Below, in pieces: positions 53,113 through 64,000 of a DNA stretch of 64,000 nucleotides. Position numbers and translations under genes: made by a program. Below the pieces are notes generated by a model. That model ran no database searches. It saw only the letters and a program-made list of their open reading frames with translations, and was not told the DNA's origin. Source of the DNA: Tetrahymena elliotti 4EA (taxonomy: Eukaryota > Ciliophora > Oligohymenophorea > Hymenostomatida > Tetrahymenidae); NCBI GenBank assembly GCA_000231825.2, contig JH720382.1:124001-188000 (forward strand). Direction: 5' to 3'. Every line of letters starts with the position of its first letter. The stretch's first letter is position 1.

Positions 53113-53673
53113 ATGGCCAGCTTCTTTAAAAATTTATTTATAAAATATAATGCATTTACCATGAAAAAGCCTTTCACAAGTATTTCATTGAGCACAGGAG
53201 TTATTCTAGGTCTTGGAGATGTCCTCGAGCAGTATATTGAGAAAAAATCAACCAAAGTTCCAAAGCCATTCGAATTACGTAGAGCTCTTAATATGAGCGC
53301 ATACGGTTTAGCAATATATGGACCTTTTTGCAGCTTATGGTATACTAAATGGTTACCTACTTTAGCTCCCTTAACTCCTACTCCTGCATTAAAATAGTTA
53401 TCATTAAAAATACTTTACGATGAAACACTTTAAAGTGGATTCTTCTACATGAGCTTTTTATATACTTTAACCAGATTAGAAGGTGGTTCACATCAGTAAG
53501 GATAGGACAAAGTAAAAAGAGATTTTTTCAGATGCTATTTAGCTGACTTAGCTGTTTGGCCATGGATTTAATATTTAAATTTCAGATATGTCCCTCCTCA
53601 CTTGTAGGCAATAGTTGTATCAAGTTTGACTGTATTTTGGGGTGCATATATAAGCTACGTTTAGCACTCATGA
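53113..53673 (+). CDS. Mpv17/PMP22-family inner-membrane protein
   Basis: A single exon encodes 186 residues, close to the family's usual 176 to 190. The sequence opens with a short amphipathic helix, then FTSISLSTGVILGLGDVLEQ in the first membrane region, GLAIYGPFCSLWY, and the family signature near the C-terminus: DLAVWPWIQYLNFRYVPPHL followed by a final helix ending WGAYISY. These are the conserved VWP-xx-Q-xx-NF-xx-VP and W-xx-YxS positions of Mpv17/PMP22/Sym1. Members are four-helix proteins of the mitochondrial or peroxisomal membrane with a proposed metabolite or channel role. TAA and TAG inside the frame code Gln. The start ATG has an A-rich lead, typical here. Confidence 0.95.
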
Positions 53674-55997
53674 GAAATTAATCGGTAGATATAAATTTAA
53701 AAACATTCCAGATTAAAAATAAATGAAATTCTTCAAAACTAATACACTAAATTTCTTTTTATCATAGCAAGAATAAACAAAAAAATTAAATAAATAAATA
53801 ACTCAGTAATCATGAATAATGTAAGAAAATAAACATTTACTTAAATATTAATAATAATAATTAAACTAGCACCAAAAAAAAGCAAAGTATTAGATATTTT
53901 GCATTTATATCTCTCATTTTTGTGAATGATTTGCAAGCATAAAATAAATAAATAGTCTTCAAATTAGCTAATAAATAAAATTTAAAACTAGCCAAAAGGT
54001 GTAATCTGCATTCAAGAATAAAAGAGAGTTTAAATGTAAAACAGTAATTTCAAAATGATCTATCTAATTCTGCTTGCTTATTAGTGAAAAATTTTTAATT
54101 TAAATGTGAATTGACTCAACCAAAAACCACCAAAAATAAAAAAAACTTAAACCATTCTTATAATTATTATAAAATTATCCTAGAAAAAACTAAATAAATC
54201 AAATAAACTTCTTAATTTATCTTGAGAAATCATTATCCCATATTTAAAAAGTCTTGTCATTGTTTATATTATATTCTCTGTTATTACCTTTTTCATTTCT
54301 TTTTTTTCCAAACAAGAGCTATTCCAAAAAAATCTTGATCTTTCTTACTTGTTTTTTTTTCAATTTCTCATTAAAACAATAAATCGTTCTTTTACACAAA
54401 GCGAAGTTAAAATACTAAAATATCTTAGAATCAGAAATTTAAATAACTTCTAAACTATTCTAATACAAATTTTTTGATTAATTTGTTTATTTTTTTAAAT
54501 TTTTAGAAACAATTCAAAAATTTTCAAGAAATTTCTGTTCTGAAAATTAAATGTGAGATAAAAGATATATTTTTTTCAGATAGTTAATCAAAATTTTAAT
54601 TTGTAAACATCAGTACAAAATCATCATCGTCATAAATAAATATGCAAAATAAATATTCTTAATCAAATTTGTATTGAAATAATTAAAATCTAATTTGGGA
54701 ATTTTAGAATAACCTTAAAATCAAGAAATATCTATTTTTCTTTAATATGCAATCTAAAAATAACACTCTAACTCTAATTACTAAGTCATCTTATGTAAAT
54801 TATTAGTGAAATATATCTTATTATTCAAAATATGATTTATTTTATTAAAATGCACAAAACTATGACACATGCATGCTCTCATATTAGTAAATTTATCCTT
54901 TTTCAATCTAAATCCATTTAATAAAATATCAAAAAAATAAAAAATATTTTGAATATCTATGGATTTTTTCCCTTTCAATTTATTTTCTATTGGAAATTTA
55001 GAAATAAATATGATTTATAAAATAATAAAATATTCTGCACTCATACAACTCAATCAAAGTATAATTAAAAGTAATATTAGGAGTTTTCTAAATCAGAAAA
55101 CAAAGAAAAATTAATATATTTATTTTTAAATACTTTATTACAACAAACATTTATGCTAGGTTTTCTCTGTAAACTCTAAAGTTTTTTCATTCTATAAAAT
55201 ATATTTTATTACAATTAAAATAAATTAAATTTCTAAAATCAAAAATTATGTTTTGCTTGCAAAGTTTATAATTGTGCTAATAATGGTATTAATAGCATTT
55301 TGTTTTAATTGGTTAGCAATAATTAAATTTTTAACAACACTTTAGAACAATTTATCAATAAATAAGCAAAAATAATAATATTTCTTATTACAAATTTATA
55401 ATAAATAATCATTTTTTACCAATCAAAATATTTCTTTAATAGAGTATTTTTTTTTTTGTAAAATTAAAATTAAAAGCAAATAAATTAATTATTTATTATT
55501 CTTCATTTAAATAAATTTTGATCTTTTAAGTTTGGTAAAATATTTATAACAAATTTAATATGAAAAAGTTTCTTACAAAAAGTTAAAAGAAACTTCGAGT
55601 AATTTAAAGGTAAAATTGAGAGATTTGAATAAAAATAGAATTTATAGCATACTTAAATTTGATATAATAATATATATTTTAACACAGTTAAAATCGTTTT
55701 TTAACCCAAGAATTATTTGAATAAAATTAAAATTGATAAAGTATTAGTAATTTGATTTGAGTATCTAGTTTAATGAGTTAAAACGATTTGATAAGAATTT
55801 AATTGATAAATAATTTTTTAGTAATAAATATATTTATTTTGTTTAGCTTTTTCTTTTTTGTTTAGAATAATTTTATAATTTTTAAAAGGAATAATCTAAT
55901 ATTTATTTTATAATTAGTTTGCTCATTCACTTTCTATTTTTTTCCTTTACATAGAATTTAGTATTTATTGAATTATCATTTTCATCCATTTATTAAT
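53674..55997. other. Intergenic, nothing distinct seen
   Basis: A 2.3 kb convergent spacer. A minus-strand open frame ending near 54781 is weak in coding texture and is not accepted. No RNA gene or repeat seen. Confidence 0.5.
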
Positions 55998-57544
55998 TCA
56001 TTCATTATTAATCACACCATCATATTAAATGGATTTATTAGACTCAAAAACTGAATAGCTGACCATAGATGAGTTTATAGAATTTATTGATCCATTCTAA
56101 TTTTATTTTAACAAATTTCGAATTATTTTAAAAAAATTAAAATATATTTACTATAAAGGCAACTTCATTTTTAGGTACCATTGCTGATTTTATATCGTTT
56201 TATGATATGACAATTTTTTCTTGTAACTCACTATTTTTATTTAATTAAGAAATGATTAAAACATTTTTATTATTAAATAATTTTTACATTTCATCTCTTA
56301 GGTTGCTATACCCTTCATTAACCCACTCATCATCAATCAGTTCGCTTTATTTATATTAATTTTACAAATCATAACAATTATTTTAAAAAATCTTACTCTA
56401 ATGTTATTCTTTCTAAAGGGTTATTATTTAACATTGATTTTAAGATCAACTTGAGACCAAATGAAATACTTCTCGTTTTTGGAAATTGCAATCTATTTTT
56501 CATGATAAAAGTAAATCATTATATTTATTCAAATTAAAATTTTACTCTGTTGTTTAAATTTCGTTGAAAAGATCTTCTAAATTGGTGCTTTTGTAGGGAA
56601 TAGTGTAGAAAACAAAAGAAAAGAAAGTCACTCCTAGAGACCAAATGTCAGCTCTTTTATAGAAATCATTATTTTTTTCTACATTTTTTTAGTTGTCAAT
56701 GAGCTCAGGTGCCATAAAACAAAGAGTACCTTAATCTTATTTGAGAACTTTCTACTCACCTAATATTAAGGAAATACTGAAATCAGTAATTACTGCTGTT
56801 CCATTTTAAGTGAATAAAATATTTTAAGGTTTTAAATCTCTATGAATGACATCATTGAAATGCACTTTATTTTAATAGGTTAACATTACATTATAAATAA
56901 ACAAATATTTATTTACAATATCCAAGGCCCTTTAAGCAGTCTCTTAGAATTTTACGTAGAAGATATTCTTCTATAAAGTAGACTTTTTCTTTGACAACTT
57001 GTAATATGGGTTCTTTTGATTACTCTTCATGACTCATAATTGAACAATCGCTGTTTTTATATTCTGTTTGTGATTAAACAAAATATTCGATTTCACCTTC
57101 AATTGTTCCCTTTGCTTGGTGCTTGCTTTCAAGTAAGAATAACTGCTTTCTTTCATCATACTCTATAAGCTGTCCTTTTTCAGCGAAATCAATTACTGTT
57201 TACGATTTTGTTTTTAATTAATTTTTTTTCTCTTTACTAAATACCTTACCAAGATAGATTTTATCATTTTCTGTGTCATCAATTACTTCATATAGCTTGA
57301 CAATGTTCTCGTGTTCAAGTTTCTTCATGACAGCTATTTCTGATTAAACTGTCTATATACCAGTAAATATTTTTGTTCTACCCTTTTCATCTTTGTAAAA
57401 TTGCTTCATCTTTTTTAATTACTATTTCTTAAAGTATTTTATTGCAAATTCTTGCACTTCTCCATTTTCATCTTTGACTGTCGCATATCTAACTTTTCCA
57501 TACTATCCTTCTCCTAGTACACCACCAATTTCGTATTGGTTCAT
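55998..57544 (-). CDS. CaMKK/SNF1-like Ser/Thr protein kinase
   Basis: Six exons (complement of 57250-57544, 56917-57195, 56546-56864, 56397-56492, 56152-56344, 55998-56096) give 426 residues. The kinase opens with GEGQYGKV, Lys in FAIKYF, EIAVMKKLEHENIVKLYEVI, then FAEKGQLIEYDE after the hinge, a pattern of CaM-kinase-kinase and related kinases. HRDLKPQN is intact, but the DFG motif reads DFS (Gly to Ser, codon 56778-56776). MAPELI and RADIWSLGV follow, and after the last kinase introns FPKTRSISFGLK and RITLDELIDDEWV match the family's closing segment. Between the hinge and the HRD loop lies an insert of about 50 residues. The C-terminal exon is short; its split is the best-fitting of two options. 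Confidence 0.87.
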
Positions 57545-57719
57545 GGTCTTTTTTCCCTGTTTTTAAATCATTTAATATTTTACTGGGTTTATTTTAAGTA
57601 ACATTTTAGTGAAATCATTGATTCAAAAACTCTAACCAGTTGAATAACACTTAAATTTTTTGCAGCTGATTAAATCTTATAAAATTTAAAAAAACTTTTC
57701 TCAAATAAGATAAGCTTGT

Positions 57720-59200
57720 TCATGAATTGAAAATTTAAACTGCTTTCTTCTGATAAATTTCAAGAGCAAATTGATTTTAAAAGAAATAGAAAAAAATTTT
57801 CAGAAAGGAATGTTATTTTGTTTTAATAGAATTATTAAATCCTGTAATTACGTTTATTTTACTTTTGTGGATAACTGATGACTCCTTTACAATTCTTCTA
57901 TTAGACTAATTAATAGATTATTTGTTAAATTTTTTATCAAAAGACTTTGAATTAAAAATAGGTTTTATGAAAAGAATAATAAAATTCTAAAAACAATAAA
58001 TACCAATGAGCGAAAAGTTGTCCTTTTTTAATTTCCTCTTCTTTAGCCTAAATCATCATGAGATTTATTCAATTAATCATCTTAAAAGTCATGGAGATTT
58101 CTTCTATCTTATAATATTTCATGCTGGTGAGACAACTTTTGTTTGAGTTGAATATTTTCTTTGATTTAATTGAGCTAATCTAATTCTGCTATTTCTAATT
58201 ATGTAAGCTGCATAGATTATAAGGAGAACTAAATTTCATTGTGATCATCTATCAAATCATCAAATAAATTGACTGGAGAAACTTCAGGGGATAGAGTTGG
58301 TAAGTTAAAGTTATTGATGCTCATTATTTTCTGTTAAAAAATTTATTTTTAAAGTGGAGAAACCTAACTCAGATTTCTAGATTTCATAGGTCGTCTTATT
58401 ACTTCATGGTTTTACATATTAGTTTCTTATTTACTATTAATAAATGCACAATCTTATCTTATATTTTCTGAAGTCTCAGACATTAAAGATTTCACTCTCT
58501 AGTGATAATTTGGCTTCAACTTAGAGGGTGGAGGTAAATTGTTAACTTATGAACTTTTCATTTGATAATCTGCCTAGATTGTATCTTCACCTGAAGAATC
58601 TGCCTCTTCCTCCTCTTGATTTGTATCCATGTTTGATTCCTAAATTAAGGAGACAGATACATACTATTTCTTGGTCTAAAAAGCATCTTCATCTAATTCT
58701 TAGATACTACTTTGCTTTGTAATTTCATAAAGAGAATATTTATTAACTTTATCTTCAAAATTTCCTACCTCTCCGTTGTTATCAATATCATTTTGAGTTT
58801 TGAGTTTAGTGAATGATTTATATTTTTTGCTTAAAATATCAAATATTGGGCATACATTAAGAGAGCATCTTCTATTGTCCTAGAATTTCTTAGATAATGG
58901 AGAGTTCTGTTCCAAAATCTTTTCTCTATAATTCTTTTTAGCTTAAAGTATTTGCTTAAGTTATTATTGGTTCTACTCTGATGAGAATACTTAAGTTTTG
59001 CTAAATCTAGATTACCTCACTGCAACTCCACTCATGCAATTTCTACTAGAAGTTTATAAGTTTATAGCTCTAGCTCTTTGAAACAATTAGCGACCTTATT
59101 ATAAATGATTAAACTGAATTTCATCTTAGGAGAGACCAGATGAGTTATTTCTGCTAGTCTCAGAAACGTTTTCTTCTATCTTTCCACATTCTTATAACAT
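57720..59200 (-). CDS. Hypothetical Ser/Asn/Gln-rich protein with coiled coil
   Basis: Two exons (complement of 58004-59200 and 57720-57944, intron 59 bases) give 473 residues. The protein is hydrophilic, with Ser/Asn/Gln-rich patches and acidic clusters (for example TNQEEEEADSSGED). Around 335-385 a coiled coil is likely (QLTQLEIAELDQLNQIKE). The C-terminal tail includes a hydrophobic stretch (FLKIFFYFFQN) that could be an amphipathic helix. The gene sits 175 bases upstream of the CaMKK-like kinase start on the same strand, closer than any other gene pair here. No family recognised. Confidence 0.75.
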
Positions 59201-61253
59201 TTTTTAATTTGCTTTTATTTATTTATTTTGAAAAGGGGCTTCGCTATATAAATAGATGCGGCTGAGCCCTATATAATTAACTTATGATTTATTATAAATA
59301 TTTTTTTTAGTAAAAATTATAAAGCTTTAATAATCTAATGCTGCTAGTCTCCAAATTGCTTTAACCTTATTTATCATAAGCAAAGAAATTTTTAAAAAAT
59401 TCATAAATTAAATAAATCATTAATATCTTCTACATTTATTTGCATGAATTATCATAATTAATTACTGTGCATTTTTAACTTATTAAAATTATTGCGGATA
59501 TTAATTAATAATTTCATCATTTATTCCATAATAAAACTATCACAAAATAATTAAGAAGATCCTACTTAAACAAATAAATACGCTGTTCTAAATTTTTAAA
59601 ATGCTTTTGAAATAAATTAATTGGCTATTACTTTAAAATTATTAATCCTATTTCCCAAGGAAGGTTAGTGAGTGATATGTTTTTTACATCATTTTTATTG
59701 AATTAAATTTTTCAATATTTATTTTATATATATTTTTCTAAACACTTTTACTTTTCAAATATAAATAATACTTATTCGCTCTAAAAAATTAATTTAAAAA
59801 AATATGTTTTAATTTGGAGAATTGAAAGTAAAAAATTCATACAAGTTTTCCTAATTCCTTTGATTGAATTATTTATAAAACTCTTATCCATTATTTGTTT
59901 TAAAAAAATCTTATATTAAGGATATATTAAGAAGTAAAATAAAAATCCATATGAATATCATTAGATATATCAATATTTCAGAAAAATAACTTATTTCGAA
60001 GCAAAGAAAATAAAAATTTTGCAATAATTAGTATTTCTGAACAAAAAACTTCATTTTTTAAAGGTGATTATCTATCTTAAAATTTTGGAGGTATCATTGA
60101 GAAATCAAATTAACATATTTTGAAATCAAGAATAATAATTCAAACTCAGTAAAATAATAATTTATTCATTATCAATTAATGGTTTTTATTTAATTAAAAA
60201 GGCTTAAAAATGTATTTATTGTTTAAGATAAGAAAAAATTGAATTTGCAATCAAAAATTTTTAATATTTAATGGCTAAATTATATTGATTTTTAGAATTG
60301 AATTATCTGTCATTATCTCAAAGATTTTTGAAAATATGTATTCTTAACATACTAAATTTTTAATTATGTAACCAACTATATCAGAATTTTTGTTCATAAT
60401 TAATTTTATGATTTAGCATATTATTATTAATTATTAATTTATATTGATTTTATTTGTCTTATTAAATATCAAATAAAGTTATAAAATTTTGATGCAATAT
60501 TCCTAATAAATAAACAAAAGTAAGATATATAAGAAACTTCATTTTCAAGCAAAAAACATGTTCAACCTTTAAAAAATTTAACCAATGATGAAAGTGAGAG
60601 AAATTTTATGTAAATAAGAAAAATAATAGCATATTTTACACATGACAAAATATTAGATAAAATAGATAATTTAAATAATAATTTAGTATTCATTTTAGTT
60701 TGGTTGTTTTAGAGTTATAGAAAGATTTTTAAATTAAATCAATGAAAAATTAAAATTATTTATTTGCAATCTCACTTTTTAAGTCCTAAGTTAGTAAATT
60801 AATTATGATAAAAGAAAAAAATCTTAAGAATCTAATTTTGAGGAGGCAGTAAAACTTAATTTTAAAGGCATTATAGAAGAAACTATTTTCAATCTTTTAG
60901 TTTGATAATAAAAATTAATAAGAATATTTCAATTCAAAATCTTTCCAAGAAAATTTGAGTAAAAAAAAACTAAAGGATTTGATTTTCTTGAAAAATATAA
61001 AGTAATAAAATAAAAAGCAAGAATGAGAATTAAATATTAGGGATTATTTATAGTTTCTATTATTAACTAACAAGTAAAATTGAAATTGAAATAAATATTT
61101 TTTAAATGTTCAATTCACAAAAAATATTATTGATGTTTATTTAAATACTCCATAATATCATTAGGATAGATTTATTTATAAATTTAATGAATATTTTTAA
61201 TCATAGATTATTTGATAGATATAAATTAAGTTATTTTCAAAATAATTTATACT
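59201..61253. other. Intergenic with a GC-rich inverted repeat
   Basis: A 2 kb spacer between two minus-strand genes. Just upstream of the gene starting at 59200 lies a GC-rich inverted repeat (59236-59269) around a TATA-like core. The remainder is AT-rich without coding texture. Confidence 0.55.
59236..59269. repeat. GC-rich inverted repeat around a TATA-like core
   Basis: GGGCT at 59236-59240 is complementary to AGCCC at 59265-59269, with CGC and GCG inside the arms and TATATAAATAG between them. In a region of over 80 percent AT this GC island is unusual. It lies about 36 bases upstream of the minus-strand start at 59200, so a promoter or transcript-structure role is possible. Function is inferred only. 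Confidence 0.55.
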
Positions 61254-64000
61254 TCATTATGTTTGATTTTAGTTATTTTTTTTAAGTTATTGTTAAATTT
61301 GGTATTATTTTTATAATAAAATTTATTGTTGCTGTTGATACTATTATTGTTACAGTAGTGGCAGGTTTTGTTATTAATATTTAATTTTTTTAAGATAATT
61401 TATTGGGGAAAATATGTCTTAGTTATTAATTATTATTTCTAAGTCCTTTAAATTATCGGTAGGAAGCCATAATGAAATGTCTAATTGACATTTGTCATTC
61501 ACTGGTTATTTATATCTTTGCTTTATAAAACAAGCTGCTTCATTATTTAAATGCTCTTACCCATAGAAACCATCGTAGTACAAAAATCTTTATATTTATT
61601 TCTATGTTTGGAAAGATGACAAGACTTATTCTACATCTTCTTAGCATAATAGAGAATATAAATCAGCGTTCTCCTTACAATTTAATTAAATTTGCTTATT
61701 TATAGATGAAAATTCAGTAAAATATGCATGAGAGGTATTACTTAAGAAATTTTAAATGTGGAATTATAAAGATTTTTCTGTTTTATTTTATGAATTTTCA
61801 AGTTCCATTTCTTATTTTAGTTTTGATTCGCTTTCAATTGTTAATTCAATAGAAATCTATAAATTTATTAGGGTTTAGAAACAATTACCACGTATATCAT
61901 CCAAATTTGTAAAGAGTTTAACTGTTTTTGGCTCTACTAAACTCTTACTTGCTTTCTAAATTAAATTTATAGCAAATTCGTCAATAGGTTGTTTTCTCTA
62001 GAATAAAAACACATTTTTGCAGACTATTTTATCGATTTCAACAACTCTTAATTTTTCCTTTTTAAGGTAGCTTAGGTCAAATTAGAACTTTTTATTAATA
62101 ATTTAATTATTAAGCTTTTCACTAACTTATTTCATTTAAAAAGTATCAAATTCTGCTCTAGTATTGTTAATTAAGTAGTAATCATTGGCATCTTTTTATG
62201 AAATCTCACTTCCACTGTTGCATACTCTCATATTATTTCTGTTTTGATTTATTTTAGAGATGAATTCTTAGTATTTCCTCTCTTCTATTTGGTCATTTAT
62301 AGAATCTTCTTCTTCTTCTTCATCAAATTAACTGAAAACATTTATTGTTTTTGATGATGATTTAAATACACCTCCTTAATTATTTTTATTTTCTTTATTT
62401 ACTTTTCCTTCTTCTTCTTAATCTTCGCCTTCTCTGTTAGAACCTAGGTTAAAGTTAAAAGATAGGGTAACATTTTCAAATACGTTAGAATTTAACTCAT
62501 CAACTTCTTTATTTTAGCCTAATGAAACCTTCCCTTCTTCCTCAATTTTAATTTCATTATCAATTGTCCTACTTTCTGAAGAAGCGTGATCAGATACTTT
62601 TCTCTTTTTCTTAAAGAATGAAAGAATTTCTACTGCATTGTAGTTTTCATCTTCTACAAAAGTCTCACAAATATCAAATAATTAATCTTTTCTGAGAGGA
62701 TTTTTGCTTTACAATTAATTCAGAATACTGCTTTAATTCTGATAAGCCAAAAAATGCTGAATTTTTTGTAAATTGGAAGAGTGCTTTTCAAAACTTTTGT
62801 TATATTCCATAAAGTATGACAATATCTCACTTTATTTTTATTGCTAATCTTTATCTCCCATTCCATAAAGAGCATCTTTTGAATCATCATATCCTTAACC
62901 ACCATTCATATATCCTCCTTACTAATCGTTATCATTACCTCCATTATATTATCCACCATCATCTTTATTTTTAGATTTCTTAGACTTTTAGGTGGTAGAA
63001 TCTGGTTGCTTTTTAATATGAAAAAAAAATTTATTAATTATTCATTTATGATTTTTTAAAATTAAAATAAAATAAATTTTAAATAATTCATAAAAAAATT
63101 CAAGAAGAAAGTAAATTTTTAGTAAAAGAATAAAACCCCAAGAGGGCTAGATAATAAGGTTGTGAAATTAATATTGAATAAAGAACATAAATTACTTCTT
63201 AGTATTTTTAGATATCTCTGCTGAGCATTCTACGGAAAAGCTTCATTTCTCTTTCGATTTCAAGAATTTCCTCTTATAACTTTTTCAATGGATGAGATTC
63301 ATTTAAGATAACACTATTACTTACTTAGGTATCTAGATTTGCGTTTCTAGGGTTATCTCTAATGGGAAGTGGGGTTTTGTATACAATAGCTCTAGATCCT
63401 ATTTTATATAGCTTTTCGCTCAGATTTTTTAGTTTACCAATCTAATCAGATTTGAGGTCTTTGTAAAAATCTCTTAGCCTGTATAAAAACATTTTGAGGA
63501 ATAACTAAATTTTACGGATATCAAGATTATCTTTAATTTTTTGTTTTTCATCTAAAATATCTTTAAAATAGTCTAAAGTTTCAGAACGAACATCCTTCTT
63601 TTGCTTTACCCACTCTCTTATCATCCAATTAGTTACTTTTTACATTTTTTTTAGGTTAAATTCAAGAAGTTTTCTATACTTAGCTTATTTTCTTTTAATC
63701 ATATTATCATATTCTTTTTTAAGAGTTTTTCTATCTAAAACAAACTTAAAGTCAACACGTTCACCTGCAACTGAAATAAAAGGAATAGGAAAATTTTGTA
63801 CAGCTGGAGGAGGATTTGATGGTAGTATAACTGGTGAACCTGCAATGTTAATCTTTAAATTGTTGATACTCAAATTCTAGCTGTTTGCATTACTTGGATT
63901 GCGATCTTGAGGGATACTGTGAGTCTTCTTTGGTTTAGATGATATTATTTTATCATAAATTTATCTAGAATTGAAGCCTATATCTTGCTGATTACTTTGT
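61254..64000 (-). CDS. Hypothetical Gln-rich protein, 5-prime end beyond window
   Basis: Two exons are visible (complement of 63196-64000, continuing past the window end, and 61254-63008). The join is phase 0; the downstream exon has no usable ATG before an in-frame TGA, and a clean acceptor (AAAAAG) precedes it, so I treat them as one gene. At least 850 residues are present. The first visible exon has a Pro-rich stretch (ILPSNPPPAVQNFPIPF) and a long basic helical region with Trp (WMIREWVKQKK). The second has Gly/Asn-rich, acidic and helical regions and ends in a Gln-rich tail (TAA, TAG and CAA mixed). No domain is recognised. Reading through the intron would end the first exon at a nearby TGA instead. 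Confidence 0.7.

Noticed and set aside
54781..54978. Minus-strand frame between Mpv17-family gene and CaMKK-like kinase
   Set aside because: Short, no motif, composition like spacer, and it ends after about 88 codons even with the ciliate code.
1..64000. Telomere repeats, CRISPR arrays and transposon genes
   Set aside because: No C4A2/G4T2 tracts, no regularly spaced repeats and no transposase or reverse transcriptase motif were seen on either strand.

Overview
The window looks like macronuclear chromosome sequence from an oligohymenophorean ciliate close to Tetrahymena. The DNA is very AT-rich, and long open frames appear only when TAA and TAG are read as glutamine and TGA is the sole stop. 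Every multi-exon model below closes in frame on that code with GT-AG introns of about 45 to 700 bases, and all of them end at TGA. No telomeric C4A2/G4T2 tracts, rRNA, CRISPR arrays or intact transposons were seen. Intergenic spaces are long and almost featureless.

Left part (1-13.6 kb): a small cysteine-rich membrane protein, a 5.4 kb gene-poor stretch, a PAK-type kinase with an N-terminal CRIB/PBD box, a 2.8 kb gap, and a uridine-cytidine kinase on the minus strand. Centre-left (14.4-24.2 kb): a membrane-anchored TPR-like protein, a low-complexity protein, a Rae1/Bub3-family WD protein, a Lys/Glu-rich coiled-coil protein and a glutamine-rich coiled-coil protein.

Centre (24.9-34.8 kb): three consecutive minus-strand genes make up the most unusual block. 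They are a ULK-like kinase, a single-pass membrane protein with a large N-terminal outside domain and a C-terminal RING finger, and a single-pass receptor-like protein kinase with a signal peptide. Two identical tRNA-Phe genes follow in tandem.

Right part (35.8-64 kb): a coiled-coil protein, a MYND zinc-finger protein, a six-helix potassium channel with a cyclic-nucleotide-binding domain and an added CCHC zinc knuckle, a long N/Q-rich membrane protein with an IQ-like motif, a small two-helix membrane protein with biased codons, an Mpv17/PMP22-family protein, a CaMKK/SNF1-like kinase with an altered DFG motif, a low-complexity protein, and a Gln-rich protein cut by the window end. Four protein kinases, a membrane E3-type protein and an ion channel give the window a signalling flavour. 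Nothing in the sequence shows that the genes form an operon.
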